DNA from: Candidatus Poribacteria bacterium
Lineage (GTDB): Bacteria > Poribacteria > WGA-4E > WGA-3G
Direction of reading: 5' to 3'
Assembly (NCBI GenBank): GCA_022827225.1
Contig: JAJDTJ010000031.1
Location: forward strand, 1-47,656
Length of the DNA: 47,656 nt
Positions 33,374 through 43,700 of this stretch are shown in pieces. The notes under the pieces were generated by a model. The model made no database searches and was not told where the DNA came from. It saw only the letters and a list, made by a program, of their open reading frames with translations. The first letter of the stretch is position 1. Each line of letters starts with the position of its first letter. The translations under genes and the position numbers were made by a program.

Positions 33374-34762
33374 ATGAGAACTGAAACAGATAGTATGGGG
33401 ACACTTCAGGTCCCCTCTGACCGGTATTGGGGGGCACAGACGCAACGTGCGCTCCAGAATTTCAAGATCGGTGATGAACGCCTGCCACGGGCTGCGATAT
33501 GGGCACTCGGAACTATCAAACAGGCAGTCGCAGAAGTGAATGCCGATCTCGGCTTGCTTGATGCTAAACTGGCAGAGGCGATTCGCGCGGCAGCACAAGA
33601 GGTTATTGATGGGACATTGGATGACCACTTCCCGCTCCGTATCTGGCAGACAGGCAGCGGCACACAGACGAATATGAATGTCAACGAAGTCATAGCGAAC
33701 CGCGCAATCGAGATGCTCGGTGGTGAAATGGGGAGCAAGCACCCGATCCATCCGAATGATCACGTCAATAAGTCGCAATCGACAAACGATGTCTTCCCGA
33801 CATCTATCCATCTGGCAATGGTGAAACAGATTCAGACGCATCTATTGCCACGCTTGTCTGCATTGCAAAACGCGTTTGCGGAAAAGGTTTCTGAATTCGG
33901 GGAGATCGTCAAGATCGGCAGAACACATCTGATGGATGCGACGCCGCTTACGCTTGGACAGGAGTTTAGTGCTTACGCGCAACAGCTTATTGCTGGGGAA
34001 GAGCGTATCACGGCTACGTTACCACACCTCTGTGAACTTCCGATAGGTGGAACGGCTGTCGGGACGGGGTTGAATACGCATCCAGATTATACCGCAAAGG
34101 TTGTGGCACGGCTCTCGGAAGCGACAGGATATGAGCTCCAACGTGCCTCGAACGCGTTTGAGGCACTCGCGTGTCGAGATGCTGTTGTCAGTGCGAGCGG
34201 TGCATTGAAAACGTTGGCTGTTGGGCTGTTCAAGATTGCGAATGATATCCGGTGGCTGGCGTCGGGTCCGCGGTGTGGACTCGGTGAATTACGGTTGCCT
34301 GAGATGGAGCCCGGTAGTTCTATCATGCCGGGGAAGGTGAATCCGACGCAGTGTGAAGCCGTCACAATGGTGTGCGCACAAGTCATCGGGAACGATGCGA
34401 CCTTGGCGTTTGCGGGTGCGAATGGTGCGTTGCAGTTGAACGTGTTTATGCCTGTGATGGCGTATAACGCGCTGCAGTCTATACAACTTCTTGGGGATGC
34501 GTGTGAATCTTTTCGGGTTAACTGTGTAGAAGGGATTGTGCCGAACACGGAGGCTATCGGACGACATCTCTCGGAGTCTCTCATGCTTGTGACGGCGTTG
34601 GCACCACATATCGGTTATGATCAGGCGGCAAAAGTTGCGCAATACGCACATGAACACGGATGTACGCTTCGGGACGCTGCTATCGCTATGGAGGTTTTGA
34701 CAGGTGAGGCTTTCGATACGCTTGTCGTGCCAGGGGATATGACACGTCCGAATTTGGGATAA
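33374..34762 (+). CDS. fumC: Fumarate hydratase class II
   Basis: 462 residues, the standard length. It catalyses the reversible hydration of fumarate to L-malate in the TCA cycle. The N-terminus ([19 protein letters not shown]) aligns with other FumC starts. [14 protein letters not shown] (93-106), [10 protein letters not shown] (catalytic His185) and the superfamily signature [11 protein letters not shown] (314-324, catalytic Ser) are intact, separating it from aspartase and argininosuccinate lyase. Soluble and iron-free. It stands alone on the plus strand and ends at a strong bidirectional terminator shared with rpoC. Confidence 0.97.
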   Translation: MRTETDSMGTLQVPSDRYWGAQTQRALQNFKIGDERLPRAAIWALGTIKQAVAEVNADLGLLDAKLAEAIRAAAQEVIDGTLDDHFPLRIWQTGSGTQTNMNVNEVIANRAIEMLGGEMGSKHPIHPNDHVNKSQSTNDVFPTSIHLAMVKQIQTHLLPRLSALQNAFAEKVSEFGEIVKIGRTHLMDATPLTLGQEFSAYAQQLIAGEERITATLPHLCELPIGGTAVGTGLNTHPDYTAKVVARLSEATGYELQRASNAFEALACRDAVVSASGALKTLAVGLFKIANDIRWLASGPRCGLGELRLPEMEPGSSIMPGKVNPTQCEAVTMVCAQVIGNDATLAFAGANGALQLNVFMPVMAYNALQSIQLLGDACESFRVNCVEGIVPNTEAIGRHLSESLMLVTALAPHIGYDQAAKVAQYAHEHGCTLRDAAIAMEVLTGEAFDTLVVPGDMTRPNLG

Positions 34763-34785
34763 GCAAAGAAAGTGTTGATAAAGCA

Positions 34786-34815
34786 AAAAGGGAACCGTTT
34801 GGGTTCCCTTTTTTT
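34786..34815. terminator. Bidirectional intrinsic terminator between fumC and rpoC
   Basis: A GGGAACC/GGTTCCC stem with a short loop is flanked by an A-run on the left and seven T on the right, so it can end transcription from both convergent genes. Confidence 0.92.
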
Positions 34816-34825
34816 ACGACTTTTC

Positions 34826-37800
34826 CTAGTCTCTAGTCTCAGATTCAACATGTTCCGCATCATTAGATGCCTCTTCTGTTTGGTTCTCGTCGGATACCTC
34901 TAAACTTTGGAAATCTGAGAACCCACTGCCTGCCGGGATGAGACGTCCGAGGATGACGTTTTCTTTCAGCCCGAAGAGTTTGTCGGTTTGTCCGCTAACA
35001 GCGGCATCCGTTAGTACTTTCGTTGTCTGTTGGAAGGATGCAGCAGAGATAAAACTATCTGTGCTTAAGGATGCTTTACTAATACTCTGGAGGACCGGTT
35101 CCCCGGTTGCGGATACGCCGTCTTTCTCCAGAATTTCGCTGTTGACGCGTTGAAACTCTCTGCGATGTACTTCGTCATTCGGGTAGAAGTGTGTATCGCC
35201 TGGACTGATAACACGGACTTTGGTCAGCATCTGTCGGACGATGACTTCGACGTGTTTATCGTTGATAATGCTTTTGCCGTAGACCTTCTGTACTTCATCG
35301 ACGAGATATGCCCACACCGCTTCTTCGCCTTCAATGGGTACACCTTCAATGGTGACGCGTCCGATACTCAAGATATCGTGGGGGTTAAGGAACCCGTTGG
35401 TGAGTTGTTCGCCTGCGTCTACCCAATCGCCTTCGGCAATGAGTCGTTTTTCATCAGGAATCTGATAGAGTCTGCTTTCGTATCCTTCGTGCTCAATGCG
35501 ATATGTAGGTACACCGCTCTTGGTGCCGGCGGATCGGACGAATCCCTCGATTTCTGCGATCTGAGCGGCCTCGCCGCGTTTTAGACGACGCGCTTCAAAG
35601 AGATCGGTAACACGTGGGATACCGGCAACGATATCCAGGTTGGCTGTTCGTTCATGGAGTTCTGCGAGTGCTTCACCCTTACGGACGGTATCACCTTCTG
35701 CCAAAGAGAAGGAGTAGTCAGCCGGGATCACATGCGGTATTCGAGTGCCGTCATCGGTTTCTACTTCGATTCGCATTTGAAGGTCTAACTCGTCCACTTC
35801 AAATCCTTGGAATTGCGCTTGAGCGTCCTGATACTCTTCGTCTGACAATTCATCGTCAACAGCATAGTTGCAATTCGGATGGTAGACAGCGGTTACTGTA
35901 TGGGTAATCCGTTTGTTCGCTTTTTCCAAGGCACGATATTCCTTCGACAGGAGTTCCGTGCCTGGTTCAAGTGGGTTTTCAATTTCACGTTTATCTTCAA
36001 CGACACGAAAGATCAGTTCGGTGTCAAACCCTTTGAACTTGCGATTGTAAGCCTTGTAATCCTTGTCGGACAGTTCGGTGCCTGCCTCCAATTCTTGTTG
36101 GAGTTCGGGGTGATGGACACTTGCAACATGGTAACGACTCACTACTTTATTTCGGAGGGTGCTATCGGTTTTCAGGAGTGCTTTATACTCCGCTTCAGTG
36201 AGGCGTTGACCGGCGGTTACCGTTGTGGTGCCGTCCTCTACATTTGTCACTTCATAATGCCGTGAGACTTCCATCCCCTTGTATTGTCGGCGTTTCGCGT
36301 TTGTCTCTTGCTGTGTTAGAAGTTCACCCTCTTTTAATGGGCAATCTTCATGGTTAACGGCAGTTATACGGTACATGCGATCTACTTTAAAGCTGCCGAG
36401 TGTGTTTTCCTCTGTAGAAGTTGTGAACCCACGGTACTTCTCTTGATCTTTTTTTGCTTCAGTTTCACCGAGCAGGTCCCCCGGTTTAATTGGGCAGTCT
36501 GGATGATAGACTTGCGTTACGCGGTGCCTTAGTTTTTGTGCGTCGAACCCTGTAAACCGTTTATGTGCGCGGTCTAACGCTTCTTCGGTAATCTCTTCAC
36601 CCGGCGTAAGCGGGCATTCTGGATGATGGACGGCAGTTACAATGTATCGTTCAACATCATGTTTCTCGACTTTAAATGCGCGCTCAAGGTGCTGATACTG
36701 CTGCCGTGCGTCCTCGAATTCACGTGCCGTTAGTACCTGTTCAACCGAAAAATCATCGACATCCGTATGGACAACATAGACAGGCTTTGCTTCGAGTTCA
36801 AACGGTGTCAGCCACGGTGTGATGTCTTCCGTTGACACTTCTTCGCCGACTTGATATGGGAAGGATTTATCTGTTTTCTCGGTGATACGGTAAACGCGTT
36901 CCGCTCTGAAGTCAGCATCTTGATCGGTTTCGGGATCATCTTCGTTCTCTTGATCTCTGATGTCGGTTGCTATTGTGCTCTCGCCGTCGGAAGCCAAAAT
37001 AGCGTCCATTGCAGCGTCAGCGTAGTGCCATTCACCGTCAAACCCTTGGCGAATTTCGTCTTTCTTCTGTTCCGCCTCTTCTTCGGTAAGGAGATCATCG
37101 ACTGCCACCGAGATTTTCGGATGTTGCACTTCTGTTACCCGGAATTTCGGGGTTACAAACCGTTGGAACCCGTATACGACTAATGCCCGATTGTACTCTG
37201 CTTGTGATAGTTGTTGCCCTACTGTGAGTTTACACTCGCTGTCGAGAACTTCGGTGACTTCATACTGCCAAGCTTTGGTATCAAAACCTTTATAGCGTTC
37301 TGCGTTTTCGCTATACTGTTTTTCACTGAGGCGTTCACCCTCACGGAGTTGACATTCAGGGTGGTTGACCTGTTGGACTTTGTAAGCGGGTCCGTCAAGG
37401 TTCGTTCGATTTTCAAGTACGATCCATAGGTCACCTTCTCTTTTGACGGTTTGTCCATCTTGGAAATCTCGGAACCGTACGGTGCCGGCGGCTTTAGAGA
37501 GAATTCTGTGTGGACTGGCTTCCGAAACATCTTCAACTGCTCCGCCGGTGTGGAATGTCCGCATTGTGAGCTGCGTTCCCGGTTCACCGATGGATTGCGC
37601 GGCGATGATGCCGATGGCTTCACCGACATTCACGAGGCTATTCGTTGTTAAGTCGTTCCCATAACATTTTGCACAGACCCCGTCATCGGCTTGGCAGGTG
37701 AGGACCGAACGGACGTTGACTATCTTTATATCGAGTTTATCAATCTGTTCTGCCATCTGTGCGGAAATGACCTCGTTGGCAGGGACGAGTACATCACCGT

Positions 37801-40582
37801 TCTCTGGGTGGCGTATGTCTTGGGCAGTTGTGCGTCCGCTGATTTTAAAGGTAAGGTCTCCACCGGCTGTCGCGAACTTCTGGATGCTGTTAAGCGTGCC
37901 GCAATCTTCAAAGGTAACACGAACATCTTGGGCGACATCTACAAGTCTTCGGGTTAGATAGCCTGAAGACGCTGTTTTCAGTGCTGTGTCGACCAACCCT
38001 TTACGGGATCCGTAAGTAGAGTTGAAATAGTCGAGTACATCCAATCCTTCTCGATAAGAAGAAAAATATTCATTATCGGTAGATGTCCCGATGGGTGGGA
38101 TGAGGATGTTGCCGTCCTGTTTCGCCTTGAGTCCGATAAATGCACTGATCTGCATAAAGGGATTTTTCCGTGCCCGTGCGCCACTATCGGCCATGATATG
38201 TACTGGGCTGAATCCTTTCACGGTTTTATCAGCGATCTCTGTGCCATCACGGTTAACTTTAGGATGGACTTTGCGAGGGTCGCCGCGTTCAACGAGCGGT
38301 GTCTCCTCTAGGTCAGGTAAAGTCTCAAACATCTTTTCTTCTATTTGCGCCATGGCATCGAACCAGATACGGATCTGTTCGTTTTCGTGTTCTTCTCGGT
38401 CGGTTGTCTCCGCAGTTTCAAGTAGGGAAGCAATTTTTGACTTTGCTTCATCCACCAATGCGTCCCGGTTGTCAGGTGTAATATAATCCTTGATACCGGG
38501 TGAGATACCGCTCAGCGTGGCGTACTCGAAAGCGAGTTTTTGTACGTTCTCAAGTACGTCAACGGTAACACCTGTTCCGAGTTCATTAAAGCATCGATGG
38601 ATGAGCGTGGAGAGTGCGCGTCCACCGGCTTCCGCGTTGTAGAACGGAATAACTTGTTCTGAGTGTTCATCTTCCCAGTCTAATTTTGGCTCTCCATTTT
38701 CCTTTTTCGGCAGTACTTCATTAAAGATAACTCTACCGACCGTAGTGAGGATAGGCTCGGTTGGGTCCCCGTTTTCGCTATGTCCGTTGGATTTACAGAA
38801 GAGCTGGATACTATCGTGCAGCTTAAGTTGACCGGCGACATGCGCGGTGATAACATCTTCTGTATGGGAGTATCGGCGGCGATACCAAGATTTCTCACGA
38901 ATTTCATTAAAAAGAGAGGTATCACGCGTCGTGTATGCCTCGTGTAAAAGAGCGGCATCTTCAGGGTGCTCAGGTAGTGTCTTGGTCAAGAAGCTGGGGC
39001 CAAGCACCATATCGAGTTCTGGGACGGCAATAGGGTCACCGTGCGAGGGTTTCAGGATGTTATGGCTACTAAGCATGAGCAGTTTTGCTTCGGTTTGTGC
39101 TTCTACTGTCAGGGGTACGTGTACTGCCATCTGGTCGCCATCAAAATCGGCGTTGAAGGCCTTACAGACGAGTGGCGGGATCCTGATGGATTTACCTTCG
39201 ACCAATACAGGTAAAAACGCTTGGATGCCGAGTCGATGCAATGTCGGGGGACGGTTGAGTAGAACTGGGTGATCCGCGATAACTTCCTCTACGACATCCC
39301 AGACGGGCGAATCAGAGTCGACGTGTTCGGCGATGTGTTTTGCTCGCTTAATGGTCTGTGTATAACCGTAAGCCTGAAGTCGTTCAATGATAAAGGGTTT
39401 AAACAGTTCGACTGCCATCTGTTTCGGGATACCGCATTGATGTAATCCCAGTTCAGGTCCGACGACAATGACGCTACGTCCGGAGTAGTCAACACGTTTA
39501 CCGAGTAGGTTCTGTCGAAACCGCCCAATTTTCCCTTTAAGTACTTCAGCGAGAGATTTGAGGGGTCGATTACCGGGTCCGGTGACACGTCTTCCATGTC
39601 TTCCGTTGTCGAAGAAGGCATCAACGGCTTCTTGTAACATCCGTTTTTCATTTCGCAGGATGACCTCTGGTGACCGGAGTTGTATAAGTTTCCGGAGTCG
39701 GTTATTCCGATTGATAACTCGGCGATATAAGTCGTTGAGATCGCTGGTAGCGAAGCGTCCGCCTTCAAGTGGGACGAGGGGTCGTAAATCGGGTGGAATT
39801 ACGGGGATGACATCAAGGATCATCCACTCGGGTCGTTGTTCAGCGGCGGCAAAATCTGACATCTGCTTTAGCTGCTTGAAGGTTTTAAGCCGCTTTTGTT
39901 GGCTTGTGGTCTCTTCGAGTTCTTGGGTTAACTCTTTGATTTTTTCTTCGAGGTCGATATTACTGAGAATCTCTCGAATGACTTCAGCACCTGTCCCGGC
40001 GCGAAAACCGCCCCAGTGTTTATTGCTGTGCTCGACGTATTCGACCTCGGTTAACACTTGTCCGACTTCAAGTGAACATTCTGGGTCGGTTACCTCAACA
40101 ACAATAAAGCCTTCAAAATAGAGGACCCGTTCAACATCACGCGTGGAGAGTCCGCAGAAGAGACCGATACGCGATGGCAATCCCTTGAAGTACCATATAT
40201 GGGAGACGGGTGCGGCGAGTTGAATATAGCCGAGGCGGTCCCGACGGACGCGTTGCTGTGTGATCTCAACGCCGCATCGGTCGCATATCACACCTTTATG
40301 TTTAATCCGTTTGTATTTGCCGCAGTTACACTCCCAATCCTTTTGGGGTCCGAAGATAGCCTCACAAAAAAGGCCTTCGGGTTCTGGTCGAAAGGATCGG
40401 TAGTTAATAGTCTCTGCCTTCTTGACTTCGCCGCAGCTGCATGTGCCTCTCTCTGGGCAGTTAAAGGCTCCGTCAGTAGCGTCAGCAGGTTTCCGATATT
40501 TGCAGCTGGTTTGCTTTGCCGCATCTTTTATCTCTTCAGGCGAGGCTATCTTTATGGAGATGCTGTCAAATGCCGTGTTCAT
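34826..40582 (-). CDS. rpoC: RNA polymerase beta' subunit, expanded (1918 residues) by a repeat array in the trigger-loop insert
   Basis: All core elements are intact: zinc ribbon Cys85-x-Cys87...Cys100-x2-Cys103, catalytic NADFDGD (Asp479/481/483), second zinc site Cys894/963/970/973, trigger helix GEPGTQLTMRTFHTGG (999-1014), and the C-terminal clamp with KASLSTDSFISAASFQ. The usual beta' is ~1200-1400 residues. The excess lies mainly at 1066-1600, within the insert between the two trigger helices (the place of E. coli SI3). The flanking TVRFRDFQDGQTV (1034-1046) and the segment around 1602-1640 still resemble SI3 sandwich-barrel strands. The insert holds about 12 copies of a ~40-residue repeat also present in RpoB. 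ATG 40582 has AGGAGA upstream. Unlike many genomes, no rpsL follows. Confidence 0.98.
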   Translation of the reverse strand: MNTAFDSISIKIASPEEIKDAAKQTSCKYRKPADATDGAFNCPERGTCSCGEVKKAETINYRSFRPEPEGLFCEAIFGPQKDWECNCGKYKRIKHKGVICDRCGVEITQQRVRRDRLGYIQLAAPVSHIWYFKGLPSRIGLFCGLSTRDVERVLYFEGFIVVEVTDPECSLEVGQVLTEVEYVEHSNKHWGGFRAGTGAEVIREILSNIDLEEKIKELTQELEETTSQQKRLKTFKQLKQMSDFAAAEQRPEWMILDVIPVIPPDLRPLVPLEGGRFATSDLNDLYRRVINRNNRLRKLIQLRSPEVILRNEKRMLQEAVDAFFDNGRHGRRVTGPGNRPLKSLAEVLKGKIGRFRQNLLGKRVDYSGRSVIVVGPELGLHQCGIPKQMAVELFKPFIIERLQAYGYTQTIKRAKHIAEHVDSDSPVWDVVEEVIADHPVLLNRPPTLHRLGIQAFLPVLVEGKSIRIPPLVCKAFNADFDGDQMAVHVPLTVEAQTEAKLLMLSSHNILKPSHGDPIAVPELDMVLGPSFLTKTLPEHPEDAALLHEAYTTRDTSLFNEIREKSWYRRRYSHTEDVITAHVAGQLKLHDSIQLFCKSNGHSENGDPTEPILTTVGRVIFNEVLPKKENGEPKLDWEDEHSEQVIPFYNAEAGGRALSTLIHRCFNELGTGVTVDVLENVQKLAFEYATLSGISPGIKDYITPDNRDALVDEAKSKIASLLETAETTDREEHENEQIRIWFDAMAQIEEKMFETLPDLEETPLVERGDPRKVHPKVNRDGTEIADKTVKGFSPVHIMADSGARARKNPFMQISAFIGLKAKQDGNILIPPIGTSTDNEYFSSYREGLDVLDYFNSTYGSRKGLVDTALKTASSGYLTRRLVDVAQDVRVTFEDCGTLNSIQKFATAGGDLTFKISGRTTAQDIRHPENGDVLVPANEVISAQMAEQIDKLDIKIVNVRSVLTCQADDGVCAKCYGNDLTTNSLVNVGEAIGIIAAQSIGEPGTQLTMRTFHTGGAVEDVSEASPHRILSKAAGTVRFRDFQDGQTVKREGDLWIVLENRTNLDGPAYKVQQVNHPECQLREGERLSEKQYSENAERYKGFDTKAWQYEVTEVLDSECKLTVGQQLSQAEYNRALVVYGFQRFVTPKFRVTEVQHPKISVAVDDLLTEEEAEQKKDEIRQGFDGEWHYADAAMDAILASDGESTIATDIRDQENEDDPETDQDADFRAERVYRITEKTDKSFPYQVGEEVSTEDITPWLTPFELEAKPVYVVHTDVDDFSVEQVLTAREFEDARQQYQHLERAFKVEKHDVERYIVTAVHHPECPLTPGEEITEEALDRAHKRFTGFDAQKLRHRVTQVYHPDCPIKPGDLLGETEAKKDQEKYRGFTTSTEENTLGSFKVDRMYRITAVNHEDCPLKEGELLTQQETNAKRRQYKGMEVSRHYEVTNVEDGTTTVTAGQRLTEAEYKALLKTDSTLRNKVVSRYHVASVHHPELQQELEAGTELSDKDYKAYNRKFKGFDTELIFRVVEDKREIENPLEPGTELLSKEYRALEKANKRITHTVTAVYHPNCNYAVDDELSDEEYQDAQAQFQGFEVDELDLQMRIEVETDDGTRIPHVIPADYSFSLAEGDTVRKGEALAELHERTANLDIVAGIPRVTDLFEARRLKRGEAAQIAEIEGFVRSAGTKSGVPTYRIEHEGYESRLYQIPDEKRLIAEGDWVDAGEQLTNGFLNPHDILSIGRVTIEGVPIEGEEAVWAYLVDEVQKVYGKSIINDKHVEVIVRQMLTKVRVISPGDTHFYPNDEVHRREFQRVNSEILEKDGVSATGEPVLQSISKASLSTDSFISAASFQQTTKVLTDAAVSGQTDKLFGLKENVILGRLIPAGSGFSDFQSLEVSDENQTEEASNDAEHVESETRD
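35783..37387 (-). repeat. Array of ~12 protein repeats inside RpoC trigger-loop insert
   Basis: Residues 1066-1600 of RpoC. Units of 36-44 residues follow the pattern VTxVxHPxCPLxxGxxL, then [ST]-x-x-E-[YA] and a Y-x-G-F end. The clearest copies start near residues 1067, 1106, 1147, 1310, 1351, 1402, 1441, 1482 and 1560. Two divergent units (1229-1309) follow an acidic linker at 1200-1226. One Cys per unit is common but not universal. The DNA copies are diverged, so this array looks older than the one in rpoB. Confidence 0.85.
39992..40111 (-). other. Native single copy of the repeat module in RpoC N-terminal region
   Basis: Residues ~158-197 of RpoC (EVTDPECSLEVGQVLTEVEY, then GGFRAG) occupy the place where ordinary beta' subunits have a related segment after VLYFE (E. 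coli: QQILTEEQY followed by EFDAKMGAEAI, from memory). It matches the amplified repeat at the DPEC-L-x2-GQ-x-LTE-x-EY positions, so it is the best candidate for the source of the repeats. Confidence 0.65.
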
Positions 40583-40599
40583 CAGGTCTCCTTTTTTGG

Positions 40600-40690
40600 G
40601 GCTGTCGGCTGTCGGCTATCAGCCGTCAGTAACAAGAGGTTTCTGATTAGCAGAAAATCTCTTTGCTGACTGCTGACTGCTGACTGCTGA
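40600..40690. repeat. CTGACTG-type intergenic repeat between rpoB and rpoC
   Basis: The 118-base gap holds GGCTGTC twice, the palindrome CGGCTATCAGCCG, and then three tandem TGCTGAC heptamers plus TGCTGA (40664-40690). Related pieces lie at 3798-3831, 13586-13603 and 28084-28100. Confidence 0.8.
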
Positions 40691-40700
40691 TTTCTAAGTG

Positions 40701-43700
40701 TTATTCTTCATCTTGGTCGAGGGATACATGGAGTCCGAGAGTTTGGAGTTCGCGAACTAATACTTTGAAAGATTCCGGTGTTCCTGGTGGTTCTGGGTTT
40801 AGTCCCTTGACAACCGATTCATAGATTTCTCTTCTACCGAGTACATCATCGGATTTAAGCGTAAGCATTTCTTGGAGCGTGTGCGCTGCTCCGTAAGCTT
40901 CCAATGCCCAAACTTCCATTTCACCGAGTCGTTGCCCACCGTGCTGTGCCTTACCTCCGAGCGGTTGTTGTGTGACGAGGGAATAAGGTCCGGTGGAGCG
41001 GGCATGCATCTTGTCTGCGACAAGGTGGTTCAACTTGAGGAAATAGACATATCCGACTGTTATTTCTTGTGCAAAGGGTTCCCCGGTTCTACCGTCAAAA
41101 AGTATGCTTTTACCGGTCTCTTTGCTCCGTGCGGGTAGTTCGGTTTCAGCAAGCATTTTGAAGACTTCGGCTTCGGTTGCGCCATCAAATACAGGGGATT
41201 CGACGCGCCTACTGAGCTCGTGGCACGCCCATCCGAGGTGAATTTCGAGTATCTGCCCGACATTCATACGAGATGGCACGCCTAACGGATTCAATACCAA
41301 CTCGACGGGTGTGCCGTCTGGCATGTATGGCATATCCTCAGCCGGTAAGATTTTGGCAACAACGCCTTTGTTGCCGTAGCGTCCTGCCATTTTATCACCG
41401 ACAGAGATGGGGCGTTTGCTGGCGACATAGACTTTGACGCGCTTGATAACACCCGGTTTGAGTTCGTCGCCCATCTCCAATTGCTGAAGCGCCTGTTCTT
41501 TTTCTTCAGTATAAGCGGTTATCCGCCCCTGTGCCATTTCTTCGATGCGTTGAATGTGTTCTCGGACCTCAGTATCGGTAACGCGGATGTCCGAAAAAGA
41601 CAAACTACACTCTTTAAGTGCTTTCTGATAGTCAGCGTCAGAAACATGTTCGCCGACCGATAGTGGAGATTTCGGGTCGAAAACAGCGGTAATATGCCAA
41701 ACGCTTTCGATTTTTAGGTCTTTGACAGTTTTGCTGAGTTCGTCTTTCTCTTCTGCGGTCAGTCGCTGTCCTGCAGATACTGGGTGTGCTGGAAAATCGC
41801 TACACGCCTTTTGATAATCGGCATCGGAAAGTTTTTGTCCGGATGTTAAGGGACACGTCGGATCAAAGACCTCCTTAATTTCCCAAAATGGGTCTGCCTG
41901 TAAATCGGGGTAAATTTCACTGAAATTCTCCCATTCAACTTCAGAAAATTCTTCATCTTCAACGAATGGACATCCGGCAGCTTCCAATTGCGTGAGAACA
42001 GATTGTTCAAATTCTGGTCGAGTTTGGCTCTTTAATTCAGCGTCGTCGCCGAGTTCATAGAATTCCCAATTATCGGGTTCGAGGTCGTCTGTCAAGAGCA
42101 CGCCGAATCGTGCATCCGCTGCAGCGAGTGCTTCCTTGAGATGCTCGGTATCCGATTCATCTGTATCACCTTCATCGTCAGTGTGTGCCTCCGGACGTAA
42201 AGCGATTGTAACGGGCCTGCGATCCGCACCGAGCAGTGAAATACCGGTGTGTGCTACTTGTTCACTCGTCGTTATATCTTCTGGCAGATTGATTTCGGTA
42301 TTTCCCAAGAGCGGTTCACAAACGCCTTGAAAATATTCCTGTACTGCGGTGAAAAGCCCCGGTGTTGAAGCTTCGGATATTCCGATCTCTTCAAAATCAA
42401 GGTCCTCAGATTCGTCGTTATCGGGGTCTACCGTTCTGTCAGCTGAAGCATCTGGTGTGTACAGTGCTACCGTCGGAATTGGTTCAGGAGCACTCGTGAC
42501 CTTGTAGCGTTGTTCGGCAATGAAGGCTTCGGCAGCAGTATCTTCGGTTATCGTGTAGTACTCTTCTGCGATAGCGCCGGCGATATAAGCGTCCAGGATC
42601 TCTGCAATCAGTGTATCACCAGCATTCGCGAGGGGTTCGGAGTTTCCGACGCCTAAAAGTGGATCTGTGAGTTCACATCCTATGAGGGTATTACGAATTT
42701 CTTCGACTTTTCGACGGCGGATTGAAGCGGTTTGTTGTCGCCAGGTTTCGTCAATTTGCTTACGTTTGGATTCAAATCGCAATTCGTCAGCCATCGATGC
42801 CCCGGAGTCTGTTTGCCAGTTGCTGCGTCGTTGTGCGCCATCGGGTTTACGTGAAAAAACCTTTACATCAATAACGACGCCTTCAACGCCTGGACGAACG
42901 TAAGTGGATGCATCCCGTACGTCTTTAACCTTTTCGCCGAAGATCGCTTGTAGGAGTTTCTGTTCGGGTCCATACTCGCTTTCACCCTTTGGTGTGATTT
43001 TTCCGACAAGGATGCTACCGGCTTTAACAACACTGCCGACGCGGATAATCCCTTCTTCGTCGAGTTGGCTGAGTCGCCTTTCGCTGACGTTTGGGATGTC
43101 GCGTGTGATTTCTTCTGGCCCGACCTTCGTTTCGCGCGCCTCTACCTCAAATTCCTCAATGTGGATGGAGGTGAAGGTATCCTCTTTGATAAGCGTTTCG
43201 CTGATAAGGATAGAGTCTTCATAGTTGTGTCCACCCCACGGCATATAAGCGCAGAGGATGTTCCTGCCGAGTGCGAGTTCTCCATCTTCGGTAGAGGTGC
43301 CGTCAGCGATAACTTGTTCAGCTTTGACGTTGTCTCCGACTGCGACGATTGGACGTTGATGGATACAGGTACCGCTGTTACTCCGCTTGAATGTTTGAAG
43401 TTTGTAGACATCGTATCCCATTTCGCTAAAGGTGTTTTCGCCTTCATCGTGATGGAGTGCTTCGCCTGTATAGATAAGGATTTCATCAGCCGAAACACTT
43501 GTGACGGTTCCTGCTCGCTTTGCTGTGATGAGTGCGCCCGAATACCGTGCTGCGGGTCCTTCCATGCCGGTTCCGACAAGCGGTGCTTCTGGGCGGATCA
43601 GCGGAACGGCTTGGCGTTGGTGGTTTGCGCCCATCAAGGCGCGATTTGCGTCTTCGTGTTCAAGAAATGGGACGAGTGCTGCGGAAATACCGACAATCTG

